Under the pieces are notes generated by a model. It saw only the letters and a program-made list of their open reading frames with translations, was not told the origin of the DNA and did not search any database. Positions 16,392 to 23,274 of a stretch of DNA of 30,964 bases are shown here, piece by piece. The translations under genes and the position numbers were made by a program. The stretch lies in assembly GCA_964429805.1 (NCBI GenBank), contig CAYSDH010000036.1, positions 1 to 30,964 of the forward strand, in the 5' to 3' direction. Position 1 is the stretch's first letter, and each line of letters opens with the position of its first letter. The DNA is from CAYSDH01 sp964429805 (GTDB lineage: Bacteria; Bacteroidota; Bacteroidia; Flavobacteriales_D; JABDKJ01).

Positions 16392-18074
16392 ATGGAAAGT
16401 ACTGACAAGCCAGGAATAAGACACTTAGTAGAACTGTGTGCTCAGAAGCATGTGAGGCGAGTCATCGTGTCACCAGGGTCGAGAAATGCTCCATTGACTA
16501 TTGCTTTTCATCGTCACCCAAACATTGAGACGTATGTGATACCTGATGAGCGAGTATCTGGATTTATTGCCATGGGCATGTCGCAAGCTGACGGGGCCAC
16601 CACGGCATTGCTCTGTACTTCTGGTTCCGCTCTTTTAAATTATGCGCCAGCAGTGGCTGAGGCCTATTATCAAGGCATTCCTTTATTAGTGATTAGTGCT
16701 GACAGACCGCAAGAGTGGATAGACCAGATGGAAGGGCAGACCATGCATCAGGAAAATAGCTTGGCCAACTTCACTAATTATGAAATCACCCTGCCTCAAG
16801 AAGCGCGTAATGGAGATGACCTATGGTATTCTGATCGCTGTGTAAACGAGGCCATTGACATGACTCAGAGTCCAAGCAGAGGACCCGTGCACATCAATGT
16901 GCCGCTAAAAGAGCCGCTCTACGGCTTATCTAAAGAATCAAGCCAGCCCAAAGAGATTGAGACGACCTACGCTCAAGAGATGCCACTTGACACAAATCAG
17001 ATTGCCGAGCTGACAGCTGAGATGAGCCGCTATAAGCGGGTGATGATTATCATGGGAGTCATGACCAAGGAGCACATATATGACGATGTGCTAAGGCGAC
17101 TGACAGAAGATAAAAATGTGGTGGTACTCTGTGAAAGCACCTCTAACCTTACTGGCAAAAAAGTGGTCACATGCATAGACCGCAGCCTTGAGGCAATGAC
17201 TGAACAAAGTCAGTCTGACTTCTTGCCAGAGTTGGTCATCACTTTTGGTGGTCCTTTGATATCAAAAAAGATAAAGAGACTGCTTCGTGAGCACAAGCCA
17301 AAAGCTCATTGGCATATTGATAGAGTGAAGGCCCACATTGATTCATATAAAGCCTTGACAAGAGCCATCATGGCCGAACCAAGTTCAGTGTTGAAGGCCG
17401 TAGAGAAAAATCTACCCGTTTTAGATAGCTCCTTCTCTCAGTTGTGGACAGCATTAGACCAAAAAGCGGAGCAGGTGCATCAACAGTATCTAGGTCAGGC
17501 AAACTGGTCTGATTTGAAGGCTTTTGATACTGTGCTCAAGAATATCCCAGAGAAGAGTATTCTGCAGATGGCGAGCTCTAGCCCAGTGAGGTATGTCCAA
17601 CTTTTCAAGGCTAACTCGCACATCAAGTATTACAGTAACAGAGGCGTGAGCGGCATTGATGGATGCACCAGCACCGCTGTCGGTATGGCCATGAATACTG
17701 ACGACATCGTTACGCTGGTGACAGGAGACATGTCCTTCTACTACGATTCAAACGCACTCTGGCACAAGTATCTGCCTTCCAACTTGCGCATCATCGTTAT
17801 AAATAATGGGGGTGGAGGTATCTTCAGAATTATTCCAGGACCTTCAGGGGCGGCAGAACTTGAAGATTTCTTTGAGGCGCACATGGAAAACAGGGTAGAA
17901 AAACTGGCTAAAGTCTTTGATGTTGACTATGTGTCGGTAGACTCAGACGAATCTCTTCAATCTGCATTTCAACAATTCTACCAAGGTGAATCAGCAAAGA
18001 TTCTTGAAGTGTTTACGCCTCGACTTAAAAATGCCGAAGTGCTGGCAGCGTATTTCAAGCAGCTGAAACAGTGA
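16392..18074 (+). CDS. menD: MenD, SEPHCHC synthase of menaquinone biosynthesis
   Basis: MenD is a thiamine-diphosphate enzyme that joins 2-oxoglutarate-derived succinic semialdehyde to isochorismate to make SEPHCHC. The 560 aa have the normal family length. Motifs: VSPGSRNAPLTIAF (near residue 26), IPDERVSGFIAMGM with the cofactor-activating Glu (near 53), TSGSALLNYAPAVAEAYYQG, LVISADRPQEWIDQMEGQTM, and the ThDP/Mg-binding GDMSFYYDSNAL...VINNGGGGIF (near 445-475). The ATG is one base after the BNR gene's stop, and the stop overlaps the GSCFA gene's GTG start as GTGA. No other men gene is in the window. The enzyme is cytosolic and serves the respiratory quinone pool. Confidence 0.93.
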   Translation: MESTDKPGIRHLVELCAQKHVRRVIVSPGSRNAPLTIAFHRHPNIETYVIPDERVSGFIAMGMSQADGATTALLCTSGSALLNYAPAVAEAYYQGIPLLVISADRPQEWIDQMEGQTMHQENSLANFTNYEITLPQEARNGDDLWYSDRCVNEAIDMTQSPSRGPVHINVPLKEPLYGLSKESSQPKEIETTYAQEMPLDTNQIAELTAEMSRYKRVMIIMGVMTKEHIYDDVLRRLTEDKNVVVLCESTSNLTGKKVVTCIDRSLEAMTEQSQSDFLPELVITFGGPLISKKIKRLLREHKPKAHWHIDRVKAHIDSYKALTRAIMAEPSSVLKAVEKNLPVLDSSFSQLWTALDQKAEQVHQQYLGQANWSDLKAFDTVLKNIPEKSILQMASSSPVRYVQLFKANSHIKYYSNRGVSGIDGCTSTAVGMAMNTDDIVTLVTGDMSFYYDSNALWHKYLPSNLRIIVINNGGGGIFRIIPGPSGAAELEDFFEAHMENRVEKLAKVFDVDYVSVDSDESLQSAFQQFYQGESAKILEVFTPRLKNAEVLAAYFKQLKQ

Positions 18075-19042
18075 GTCGGGAGCAGCATATTTTAAAGACT
18101 GAGCTGCCCATAAGACCAGTCGACACACTCATTGGTCTTGACAATCCGGTCACAATGATTGGAAGTTGCTTTGCAGAAAACATGGGTGGTAAAATGACTC
18201 AAGAGCAATTTCCGGGTTTCTGTGTGAATCCCTTTGGCATCTTGTATAACCCCATCTCTATCGCGCGATGCATCAATCACGTTGTCGAAGAGAAAACCTA
18301 CGGCCCAAGGGATCTTCACGAATACAAAGGACTTTGGCACTCATGGGATCATCACGGGAGTTTTAAGGATACTAAGCAAGAGAGCATTCTTCTTCATATC
18401 AACTCAAGAGTAAAGGAAGCGCTCCAAGCCCTTAAAAAGTCTAGTCACCTGCTCATCACGCTCGGCACAACTCATGCGTTTAGACTCAAGAGCACGAGCG
18501 CTGTAGTTGCCAATTGTCATAAAGTACCGCAAGCAGAGTTTGACAAAGTAGAGCTAGGAGTGGAGCAAGGTGTTGATGCGCTAAAGACTGCGATACAGAA
18601 GCTTAGAGCCATAAACCCTAACATTCATATAGCCTACACATTGAGCCCAGTGAGGCATTTAAAAGATGGTCTCCAAGAAAGCTTCAAGTCAAAAGCGAAG
18701 CTGCGCGTGATGATTGACATGTTATGTGATACTGATACCAACGAATCATATTTTCCAGCTTACGAGATCATGATGGATGAGTTGAGAGATTATCGCTACT
18801 ACGGAGACGACATGCTGCACCCGAGTCCACTGGCTCAAGAGATAATCTGGAGCAAATTTAAGCAGGGGTATTTCAGCCAAGAGGCCAAAGTGTTTTCCAA
18901 AGAAATGGCGGAATGGATTAAAATGGACAGCCACCGTTTGCTGCACCCAGAGACGGAAGAAAGCCTAAAGTTTATCTCTTCAAAAGAGAAGAAAAAAGAT
19001 GAGCTCAACAGGAAGTATCCTTTTTTAAGCAGCCAAGATTAG
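18071..19042 (+). CDS. GSCFA domain protein (GDSL/SGNH-like)
   Basis: The product of 323 aa carries the family-defining TMIGSCFAENMG near residues 28-39, followed by NPFGILYNPISIA, LWHSWDHHGSF, LLITLGTTHAFRL, IAYTLSPVRHLKDG and DDMLHPSPLAQEIIW. The family belongs to the SGNH-hydrolase-like clan: the Ser of GSCF and the DxxH-type pair in the C-terminal part (DDMLHPS) would fit a Ser-His-Asp site. Its substrate is unknown. The start is GTG at 18071, overlapping menD by 4 bases (GTGA). It is frequently found beside or within biosynthetic operons in Bacteroidota, so position alone does not assign it to menaquinone synthesis. It converges on the DUF4112 gene with 2 bases between stops. Confidence 0.9.
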   Translation: MSREQHILKTELPIRPVDTLIGLDNPVTMIGSCFAENMGGKMTQEQFPGFCVNPFGILYNPISIARCINHVVEEKTYGPRDLHEYKGLWHSWDHHGSFKDTKQESILLHINSRVKEALQALKKSSHLLITLGTTHAFRLKSTSAVVANCHKVPQAEFDKVELGVEQGVDALKTAIQKLRAINPNIHIAYTLSPVRHLKDGLQESFKSKAKLRVMIDMLCDTDTNESYFPAYEIMMDELRDYRYYGDDMLHPSPLAQEIIWSKFKQGYFSQEAKVFSKEMAEWIKMDSHRLLHPETEESLKFISSKEKKKDELNRKYPFLSSQD

Positions 19043-19044
19043 CA

Positions 19045-19524
19045 TCAGAAAATCATCTCAACCAAGCTGCTCAATAGATAGAAACCTAAATAAGCCACAG
19101 CTAGAATGATGACAAAAAAGACAGACACGGCTCCAATAAAAAGAGGCAGTGTACTTTCTCGGTGCATCCCTTCTTCATGATATTCTTTAAACAGTTTTAG
19201 GTTGCGTTCGTTGGCCTTATAGGCGAAGTCAAAAATGGTTCCCACTATCGGGATAATTCCAATTGTTGCATCAAGTGCAGTGTTGCCCAGCATCTTCATC
19301 AGCACACGCTTACTCGCACCATGCTTAATGGAGTAATATATGAGCATGACGCTAAACGCATACCCCGCCAAATCACCCACCACGGGTATGAGCCCAATGA
19401 TTGGGTCTATACCAATACTTTTTTCCGTGCCAGGTATTTTGATACTCGAATCAAGCACTTTCGAATATTTCTCCAGCATTTTAAACTCCGGCACTGCTTC
19501 TCCAGACTCATTGACAACTTCCAT
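19045..19524 (-). CDS. DUF4112 membrane protein
   Basis: With the start at 19524 the product is 159 aa. DUF4112 signatures: LDSSIKIPGTEKSIGIDPII, GLIPVVGDLAGYAFSVMLIY (helix), MKMLGNTALDATIGIIPIVG (helix), TIFDFAYKANERNLKLF, and a C-terminal helix (PLFIGAVSVFFVIILAVAYL). Function is unknown. The frame extends to ATG 19587, but that codon touches the terminator of the upstream lipoprotein gene and leaves no room for a promoter. ATG 19524 lies 23 bases after a promoter-like TATCTTCG and just before the conserved region, so it is preferred. Confidence 0.85.
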   Translation of the reverse strand: MEVVNESGEAVPEFKMLEKYSKVLDSSIKIPGTEKSIGIDPIIGLIPVVGDLAGYAFSVMLIYYSIKHGASKRVLMKMLGNTALDATIGIIPIVGTIFDFAYKANERNLKLFKEYHEEGMHRESTLPLFIGAVSVFFVIILAVAYLGFYLLSSLVEMIF

Positions 19525-19547
19525 GTAGCGGCATTTATATTGTGTAA

Positions 19548-19555
19548 CGAAGATA
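19548..19555 (-). promoter_or_regulatory. Candidate -7 element for DUF4112
   Basis: TATCTTCG on the minus strand is one base from TAnnTTTG and matches the TAnnTTCG form seen before several other genes here. It is 23 bases before the ATG at 19524. Confidence 0.35.
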
Positions 19556-19585
19556 TCTGAATTAGATTCTATCACTCTATAAGAC

Positions 19586-19625
19586 AAACAAAAAGGGCAT
19601 CAACTCTTAAACCTTGATGCCCTTT
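19586..19625 (-). terminator. Intrinsic terminator of the lipoprotein gene
   Basis: A perfect 12-bp stem pairs AAAGGGCATCAA (19592-19603) with TTGATGCCCTTT (19614-19625) around a 10-base loop. Read on the minus strand it is followed by a T-rich run (TTTTTGTTTG). It ends transcription 20 bases after the stop of the lipoprotein gene. Confidence 0.88.
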
Positions 19626-19644
19626 AAATAAGTGAGAAAACACG

Positions 19645-20214
19645 TTACTTTCTTGAAATAATCTCGTCCATTTCTGAGTAAAACTTAGCCCAAGCTGATG
19701 GCGTCATCGTCATTCTGCTAAATCTATTTGTCCAGATAGCATAGCGCTCTGAGTTGTAGGCCTTCGTGACTTCAAGCGTAATGTTCTCGTTTAGCCTCAT
19801 GACTCTGTGCTCACTATGCTTCAAGTCTTCTTGGCCAGTGTAGAAGTCATTCATTTTAGTTAGGTCGTTGATGGGAAGGTGCACATTATTAAAGTTATAG
19901 GTCCCATTCTCATTCATATCAAAAGTGGAGAATGAACTACAGACTACACCAGTGGTTCCATTATAGTTATATGCCATCAAGCGGAACATGGATCCGCCCC
20001 ACGTGTCGGCACGGGTATATAGGTCATTTGTATGGACGGTATGCTTTTCTAAATTTTCAATTTTGAGTACCTCATGCAGCAAATGGTGCATACTCTCATA
20101 CTCAATGGCCGATTTGTATGCCGAGTAATTGTCTTCTAGGTTGGTTTGGTCTTTCGTAACCACACATGAGCTCATTAAGAGTGCTAGTGCAGCTAGAACA
20201 AATAGATTTTTCAT
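19645..20214 (-). CDS. Hypothetical lipoprotein
   Basis: The longer frame to 20355 overlaps cinA; the ATG at 20214 gives 189 aa that begin with a lipoprotein signal (MKNLFVLAALALLMSSC, lipobox MSSC at residue 17). The mature protein is alpha/beta-like, with clusters such as YESMHHLLHEVLKIENLEKH, DTWGGSMFRLMAYNYNG and RYAIWTNRFSRMTMTPSAWA, but I recognise no family. It probably sits in the inner or outer membrane facing the periplasm. The gene has its own terminator and is divergent from cinA, with candidate promoters for both in the 93-base gap. Confidence 0.75.
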   Translation of the reverse strand: MKNLFVLAALALLMSSCVVTKDQTNLEDNYSAYKSAIEYESMHHLLHEVLKIENLEKHTVHTNDLYTRADTWGGSMFRLMAYNYNGTTGVVCSSFSTFDMNENGTYNFNNVHLPINDLTKMNDFYTGQEDLKHSEHRVMRLNENITLEVTKAYNSERYAIWTNRFSRMTMTPSAWAKFYSEMDEIISRK

Positions 20215-20265
20215 AATAGTTAAGATTGTTTCGTCCTTCCACACAAAAACTGTGCAAAAAACATG

Positions 20266-20300
20266 TTTCATCGAAATTAGAGTATTAGCCTGTACTTTCG
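20266..20300 (+). promoter_or_regulatory. Candidate cinA promoter
   Basis: TTTC (20266-20269) in the -33 position, a 23-base spacer and TACTTTCG (20293-20300) resemble TTTG-(17-23)-TAnnTTTG. The ATG of cinA is 7 bases further on, so the transcript would be nearly leaderless. Confidence 0.4.
20272..20279 (-). promoter_or_regulatory. Candidate -7 element for the lipoprotein gene
   Basis: TAATTTCG on the minus strand is one base from TAnnTTTG, 57 bases before the ATG at 20214. It lies inside the spacer of the divergent cinA promoter, so the two promoters would overlap. Confidence 0.35.
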
Positions 20301-20307
20301 CGGTCAA

Positions 20308-21555
20308 ATGAAGGCAGAAATCATTACGATAGGCGATGAGCTTCTCATCGGTCAAACAATAGACACCAACAGTGCATGGATGGGCAGTACGCTTAATGCT
20401 ATTGGTATCAGAGTGAACAGAATCACGAGTATTTCTGATGAAAAATCGGAGATACTAAGTGCCATTGATACTGCCTTTGACAGAGCCAACCTCATACTAG
20501 TAACCGGTGGGCTGGGTCCTACAAATGACGACATCACCAAGGCGACATTGGCCGAGTACTTTGACTCAGAGATGGAGATTAATGACGCAGTATTGGTAGA
20601 TATAGAGTCTTACTTTAAACGAAAAGGCAAAGAGACATTAGAGGTAAATCGACTTCAGGCTAGTTTGCCAAGTAAGGCTCGTATAGTCAGAAACTTGAAG
20701 GGGACTGCCTCAGGTATGTGGTTCGACCATAAAGGCAAAGTGCTCATCTCCATGCCCGGAGTGCCTTATGAGATGAAACACTTGATGGAAGACGGTTTCA
20801 TTCCTATGATTAGTGCCCACTTTAATACCACGCCAGTGTACCATCATACTGTGCTGACCATGGGCATGGGAGAATCGCACTTATCCATGAAAATCAAGAA
20901 TTGGGAAGACTCACTGGCCGAAAGTGACTTAAAGTTGGCCTACTTGCCCTCACCGGGTATTGTCAAGTTGCGCCTGACCGCTCATGGGCCAGACAAAGCT
21001 GAGCTCAAAGTGCGCGTGGACAAGAAAGTAAAGGAACTTGAGGCGCTCATACCAGACTTGGTCTATGGTTATAATACAGATAGACTAGAAGAGTTGGTAG
21101 GAGACTTACTCTCTATTAAAGGAAAGAAAGTGGCCACGGCTGAAAGCTGCACAGGAGGGTATATTGCTCATCTCATCACAACAGTGCCAGGTAGTTCGCA
21201 GTATTACGAGGGCTCCTTTGCTACATATAGCTACACTTCTAAAACAGACATATTAGGAGTAGACGCTGAGCTAATAAAAGAGGAGGGAGCCGTCAGTGGA
21301 GAAGTGGTAAAGTCAATGGCATTGGGCCTTTTTGACCGTTTTGAGGTAGATTATGCCATTGCCGTTTCGGGCATAGCTGGGCCATCTGGCGGTACAGAAG
21401 ACAAACCAGTTGGTACAGTCTGGATGGCTGTCGGCACGAAGGAAAAGATGGAGGTGAAACGCTTCCAATTTGGTAATCACAGAGTTAATAACATTAGAAT
21501 GACGGCCTTGAATGCCCTAAATACCTTGAGAAAGCAGCTATTGATGCTGAATTGA
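20308..21555 (+). CDS. cinA: CinA family nicotinamide mononucleotide amidohydrolase
   Basis: The product of 415 aa has both CinA domains. The N-terminal molybdopterin-binding-like domain shows AEIITIGDELLIGQTIDTNS and LVTGGLGPTNDDITK (near 65). The C-terminal amidohydrolase domain (PncC-type, converting NMN to nicotinate mononucleotide) shows VATAESCTGGYIAHLIT (near 276-292), SFATYSYTSKTDILGV, EGAVSGEVVKSMA and IAVSGIAGPSGGTEDKPVGT. The length is normal and motifs are intact. The likely role is pyridine nucleotide salvage and repair; competence or damage induction, as the old name implies, is not supported here. The ATG is 7 bases from a promoter-like TACTTTCG. Confidence 0.93.
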   Translation: MKAEIITIGDELLIGQTIDTNSAWMGSTLNAIGIRVNRITSISDEKSEILSAIDTAFDRANLILVTGGLGPTNDDITKATLAEYFDSEMEINDAVLVDIESYFKRKGKETLEVNRLQASLPSKARIVRNLKGTASGMWFDHKGKVLISMPGVPYEMKHLMEDGFIPMISAHFNTTPVYHHTVLTMGMGESHLSMKIKNWEDSLAESDLKLAYLPSPGIVKLRLTAHGPDKAELKVRVDKKVKELEALIPDLVYGYNTDRLEELVGDLLSIKGKKVATAESCTGGYIAHLITTVPGSSQYYEGSFATYSYTSKTDILGVDAELIKEEGAVSGEVVKSMALGLFDRFEVDYAIAVSGIAGPSGGTEDKPVGTVWMAVGTKEKMEVKRFQFGNHRVNNIRMTALNALNTLRKQLLMLN

Positions 21556-21582
21556 GCGATATGTGAAAAACTTCCAAAGAGG

Positions 21583-21614
21583 TTTGCTCCAACGGGTATT
21601 TATTGTTTTCTTTG
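21583..21614 (+). promoter_or_regulatory. Candidate promoter of the rpmB operon
   Basis: TTTG (21583-21586), a 20-base spacer and TTTCTTTG (21607-21614) match TTTG-(17-23)-TAnnTTTG with one mismatch. The rpmB ATG lies 24 bases downstream. Confidence 0.45.
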
Positions 21615-21638
21615 CACACTCTAAAAAATCAAGACACT

Positions 21639-21875
21639 ATGTCACGGATTTGTCAATTGACAGGAAAAAAAGCGATGACGGGGAATAACGTCTCTTTCTC
21701 GCAACGTAAGACGAAAAGGAAATTTGATGTGAATCTCATTAAAAAGAGATTCTGGATTCCTGAAGAAAGTAAATGGGTAACCTTAAAGGTCTCTACATCA
21801 GCACTCAAGACTGTCAATAAGATTGGCATTTCTGAGGCTATTAAGAGAGCTAAAGAACAAGGCTTCTACAAATAA
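21639..21875 (+). CDS. rpmB: 50S ribosomal protein L28
   Basis: The ATG at 21639 gives 78 aa beginning MSRICQLTGKKAMTGNNVSFS, the classic L28 N-terminus; an upstream in-frame ATG at 21603 would only add an unconserved extension. RKFDVNLIKKRFWIPEESKW and LKVSTSALKTVNKIGI follow as expected. It has only one Cys, so it is the zinc-free form. It is the first gene of a tight operon with rpmG and DUF4295. Confidence 0.97.
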   Translation: MSRICQLTGKKAMTGNNVSFSQRKTKRKFDVNLIKKRFWIPEESKWVTLKVSTSALKTVNKIGISEAIKRAKEQGFYK

Positions 21876-21884
21876 TAACGAACG

Positions 21885-22067
21885 ATGGCCAGAAAAGGTA
21901 ACAGAGTACAAGTTATACTGGAATGCACTGAGCACAAGGAGTCAGGGCAACCAGGTACATCACGATACGTGACGACTAAGAATAAAAAGAATAGTCCTGA
22001 CAGAATGGAAATCAAGAAGTACAACCCTATCTTGAGGAAAATGACCGTTCACAAGGAAATAAAGTAA
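21885..22067 (+). CDS. rpmG: 50S ribosomal protein L33
   Basis: The 60-aa product starts MARKGNRVQVILECTEHKES and continues with TSRYVTTKNKKNSPDRMEIK and YNPILRKMTVHKEIK, the full L33 pattern of Bacteroidota. A single Cys remains, so no zinc ribbon is present. It starts 9 bases after the rpmB stop. Confidence 0.97.
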   Translation: MARKGNRVQVILECTEHKESGQPGTSRYVTTKNKKNSPDRMEIKKYNPILRKMTVHKEIK

Positions 22068-22074
22068 GTAAGAA

Positions 22075-22227
22075 ATGGCAAAGAAAACAGTAGCAACGCT
22101 GCAGACAGGAGGTGGAAAGAATTTCACCAAAGTCATTAAGGTCGTTAGATCAGAAAAGACTGGAGCTTATTCTTTCAGAGAGAAGATAGTTCATAATGAT
22201 GATGTGAAAAGCTGGTTGGCCAGTTAA
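22075..22227 (+). CDS. DUF4295 small basic protein
   Basis: A 50-aa gene with ATG at 22075, seven bases after rpmG: MAKKTVATLQTGGGKNFTKV, then IKVVRSEKTGAYSFREKIVH and NDDVKSWLAS. It matches DUF4295, a small Lys-rich family found in Bacteroidota next to rpmB and rpmG. Size, charge and position suggest a ribosome-associated protein, but this is inference. A terminator follows 21 bases after its stop. Confidence 0.9.
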   Translation: MAKKTVATLQTGGGKNFTKVIKVVRSEKTGAYSFREKIVHNDDVKSWLAS

Positions 22228-22248
22228 GCATCATTCAAGAATGATATT

Positions 22249-22285
22249 AGGCCTCCCGCTGTTTAGTTGGAAGGCCTTTTTTTTT
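22249..22285 (+). terminator. Intrinsic terminator after rpmB-rpmG-DUF4295
   Basis: AGGCCT-CC (22249-22256) pairs with GGAAGGCCT (22269-22277, one bulged base) around a 12-base loop and runs into nine T (22277-22285). It separates the ribosomal genes from ftsY. Confidence 0.85.
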
Positions 22286-22317
22286 GCCTATTATTATCAG
22301 ACATCTAGACACTAGAC

Positions 22318-23274
22318 ATGGCATTATTTAACCTGTTCTCAAAAGACAAAAAAAAGACACTCGACAAAGGCTTGGAGAAAACCAGATCTGGAGTGTTTTC
22401 TAAGTTATCTCGAGCCATTGCCGGTAAGTCAACTGTAGATGCCGCAGTGCTTGACGACCTCGAAGAGATTTTAGTCACGTCAGATGTGGGAGTTAACACC
22501 ACACTAAAAATCATAGACCGTATAGAAGAGCGAGTGGCAAAAGACAAGTATGTCGGAGCCGCAGAACTCAATACATTGCTCAAAGAAGAGATAGCAAATC
22601 TCTTAATGGAAAACGGCAATAAAGATTTAGAAGACTTCTCTATACCAACAGGAGCAGCACCTTATGTCATTATGGTGGTTGGCGTAAATGGTGTGGGTAA
22701 GACGACTACTATAGGTAAGCTCGCTTCTCAATTTAAAAAGAAAGGATACTCAGTCACACTTGGTGCGGCTGATACATTTAGAGCAGCGGCCGTAGATCAG
22801 TTAAAGATTTGGTCTGAGCGTGTCGGAGTTCCTATAGTCTCGCAAGGCATGGGTGCAGATCCTGCTTCTGTCGCGTTTGACACTGTAGAAAGTGCCGTGG
22901 CCAACGGGTCTGATGTGTGCATTATAGACACTGCTGGTAGACTGCATAACAAGGTTAACTTGATGAATGAGCTTACCAAGATTAAAAACGTGATGCAAAA
23001 GCACGTGTCGGCTGCACCTCATGAGGTCTTGTTGGTGCTTGATGGCTCGACAGGACAGAACGCCTTTGAACAGGCAAAGCAGTTTTCTGCAGCCACTGAC
23101 ATTACTTCATTAGCAGTGACTAAACTTGATGGCACAGCCAAGGGCGGTGTTGTAATCGGAATCTCCGATCAGTTCAAAATTCCTGTAAAGTACATTGGAG
23201 TAGGAGAGGGAATCGATGATCTGCAGGTATTTAATCGCGCAGAGTTTGTTGACTCACTCTTTGGAGAAAGCTGA
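22318..23274 (+). CDS. ftsY: FtsY, signal recognition particle receptor GTPase
   Basis: FtsY docks SRP-ribosome complexes at the inner membrane. The 318 aa comprise a short N-domain and the G-domain: VVGVNGVGKTTTIGKLA (P-loop, near 119-135), GAADTFRAAAVDQLK (near 149-163), IIDTAGRLHNKVNLMNE (G3, from about 202), VTKLDGTAKGG (G4, near 267) and YIGVGEGIDDLQVF. The long acidic A-domain of E. coli FtsY is absent, as is usual in this phylum. It follows the terminator of the ribosomal operon, yet no obvious promoter is seen in the 32-base gap, so it may depend on read-through. Its stop abuts the stop of the minus-strand neighbour inside TGATCA. Confidence 0.96.
   Translation: MALFNLFSKDKKKTLDKGLEKTRSGVFSKLSRAIAGKSTVDAAVLDDLEEILVTSDVGVNTTLKIIDRIEERVAKDKYVGAAELNTLLKEEIANLLMENGNKDLEDFSIPTGAAPYVIMVVGVNGVGKTTTIGKLASQFKKKGYSVTLGAADTFRAAAVDQLKIWSERVGVPIVSQGMGADPASVAFDTVESAVANGSDVCIIDTAGRLHNKVNLMNELTKIKNVMQKHVSAAPHEVLLVLDGSTGQNAFEQAKQFSAATDITSLAVTKLDGTAKGGVVIGISDQFKIPVKYIGVGEGIDDLQVFNRAEFVDSLFGES

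Noticed and set aside
18071..19042. GSCFA protein as a menaquinone pathway enzyme
   Set aside because: The 4-base overlap with menD shows co-transcription only; nothing in the sequence ties its hydrolase-like fold to quinone synthesis.
20215..20355. Longer start of the lipoprotein gene at 20355
   Set aside because: It would run into cinA and place a lipoprotein signal sequence internally; the ATG at 20214 gives a proper lipobox N-terminus.
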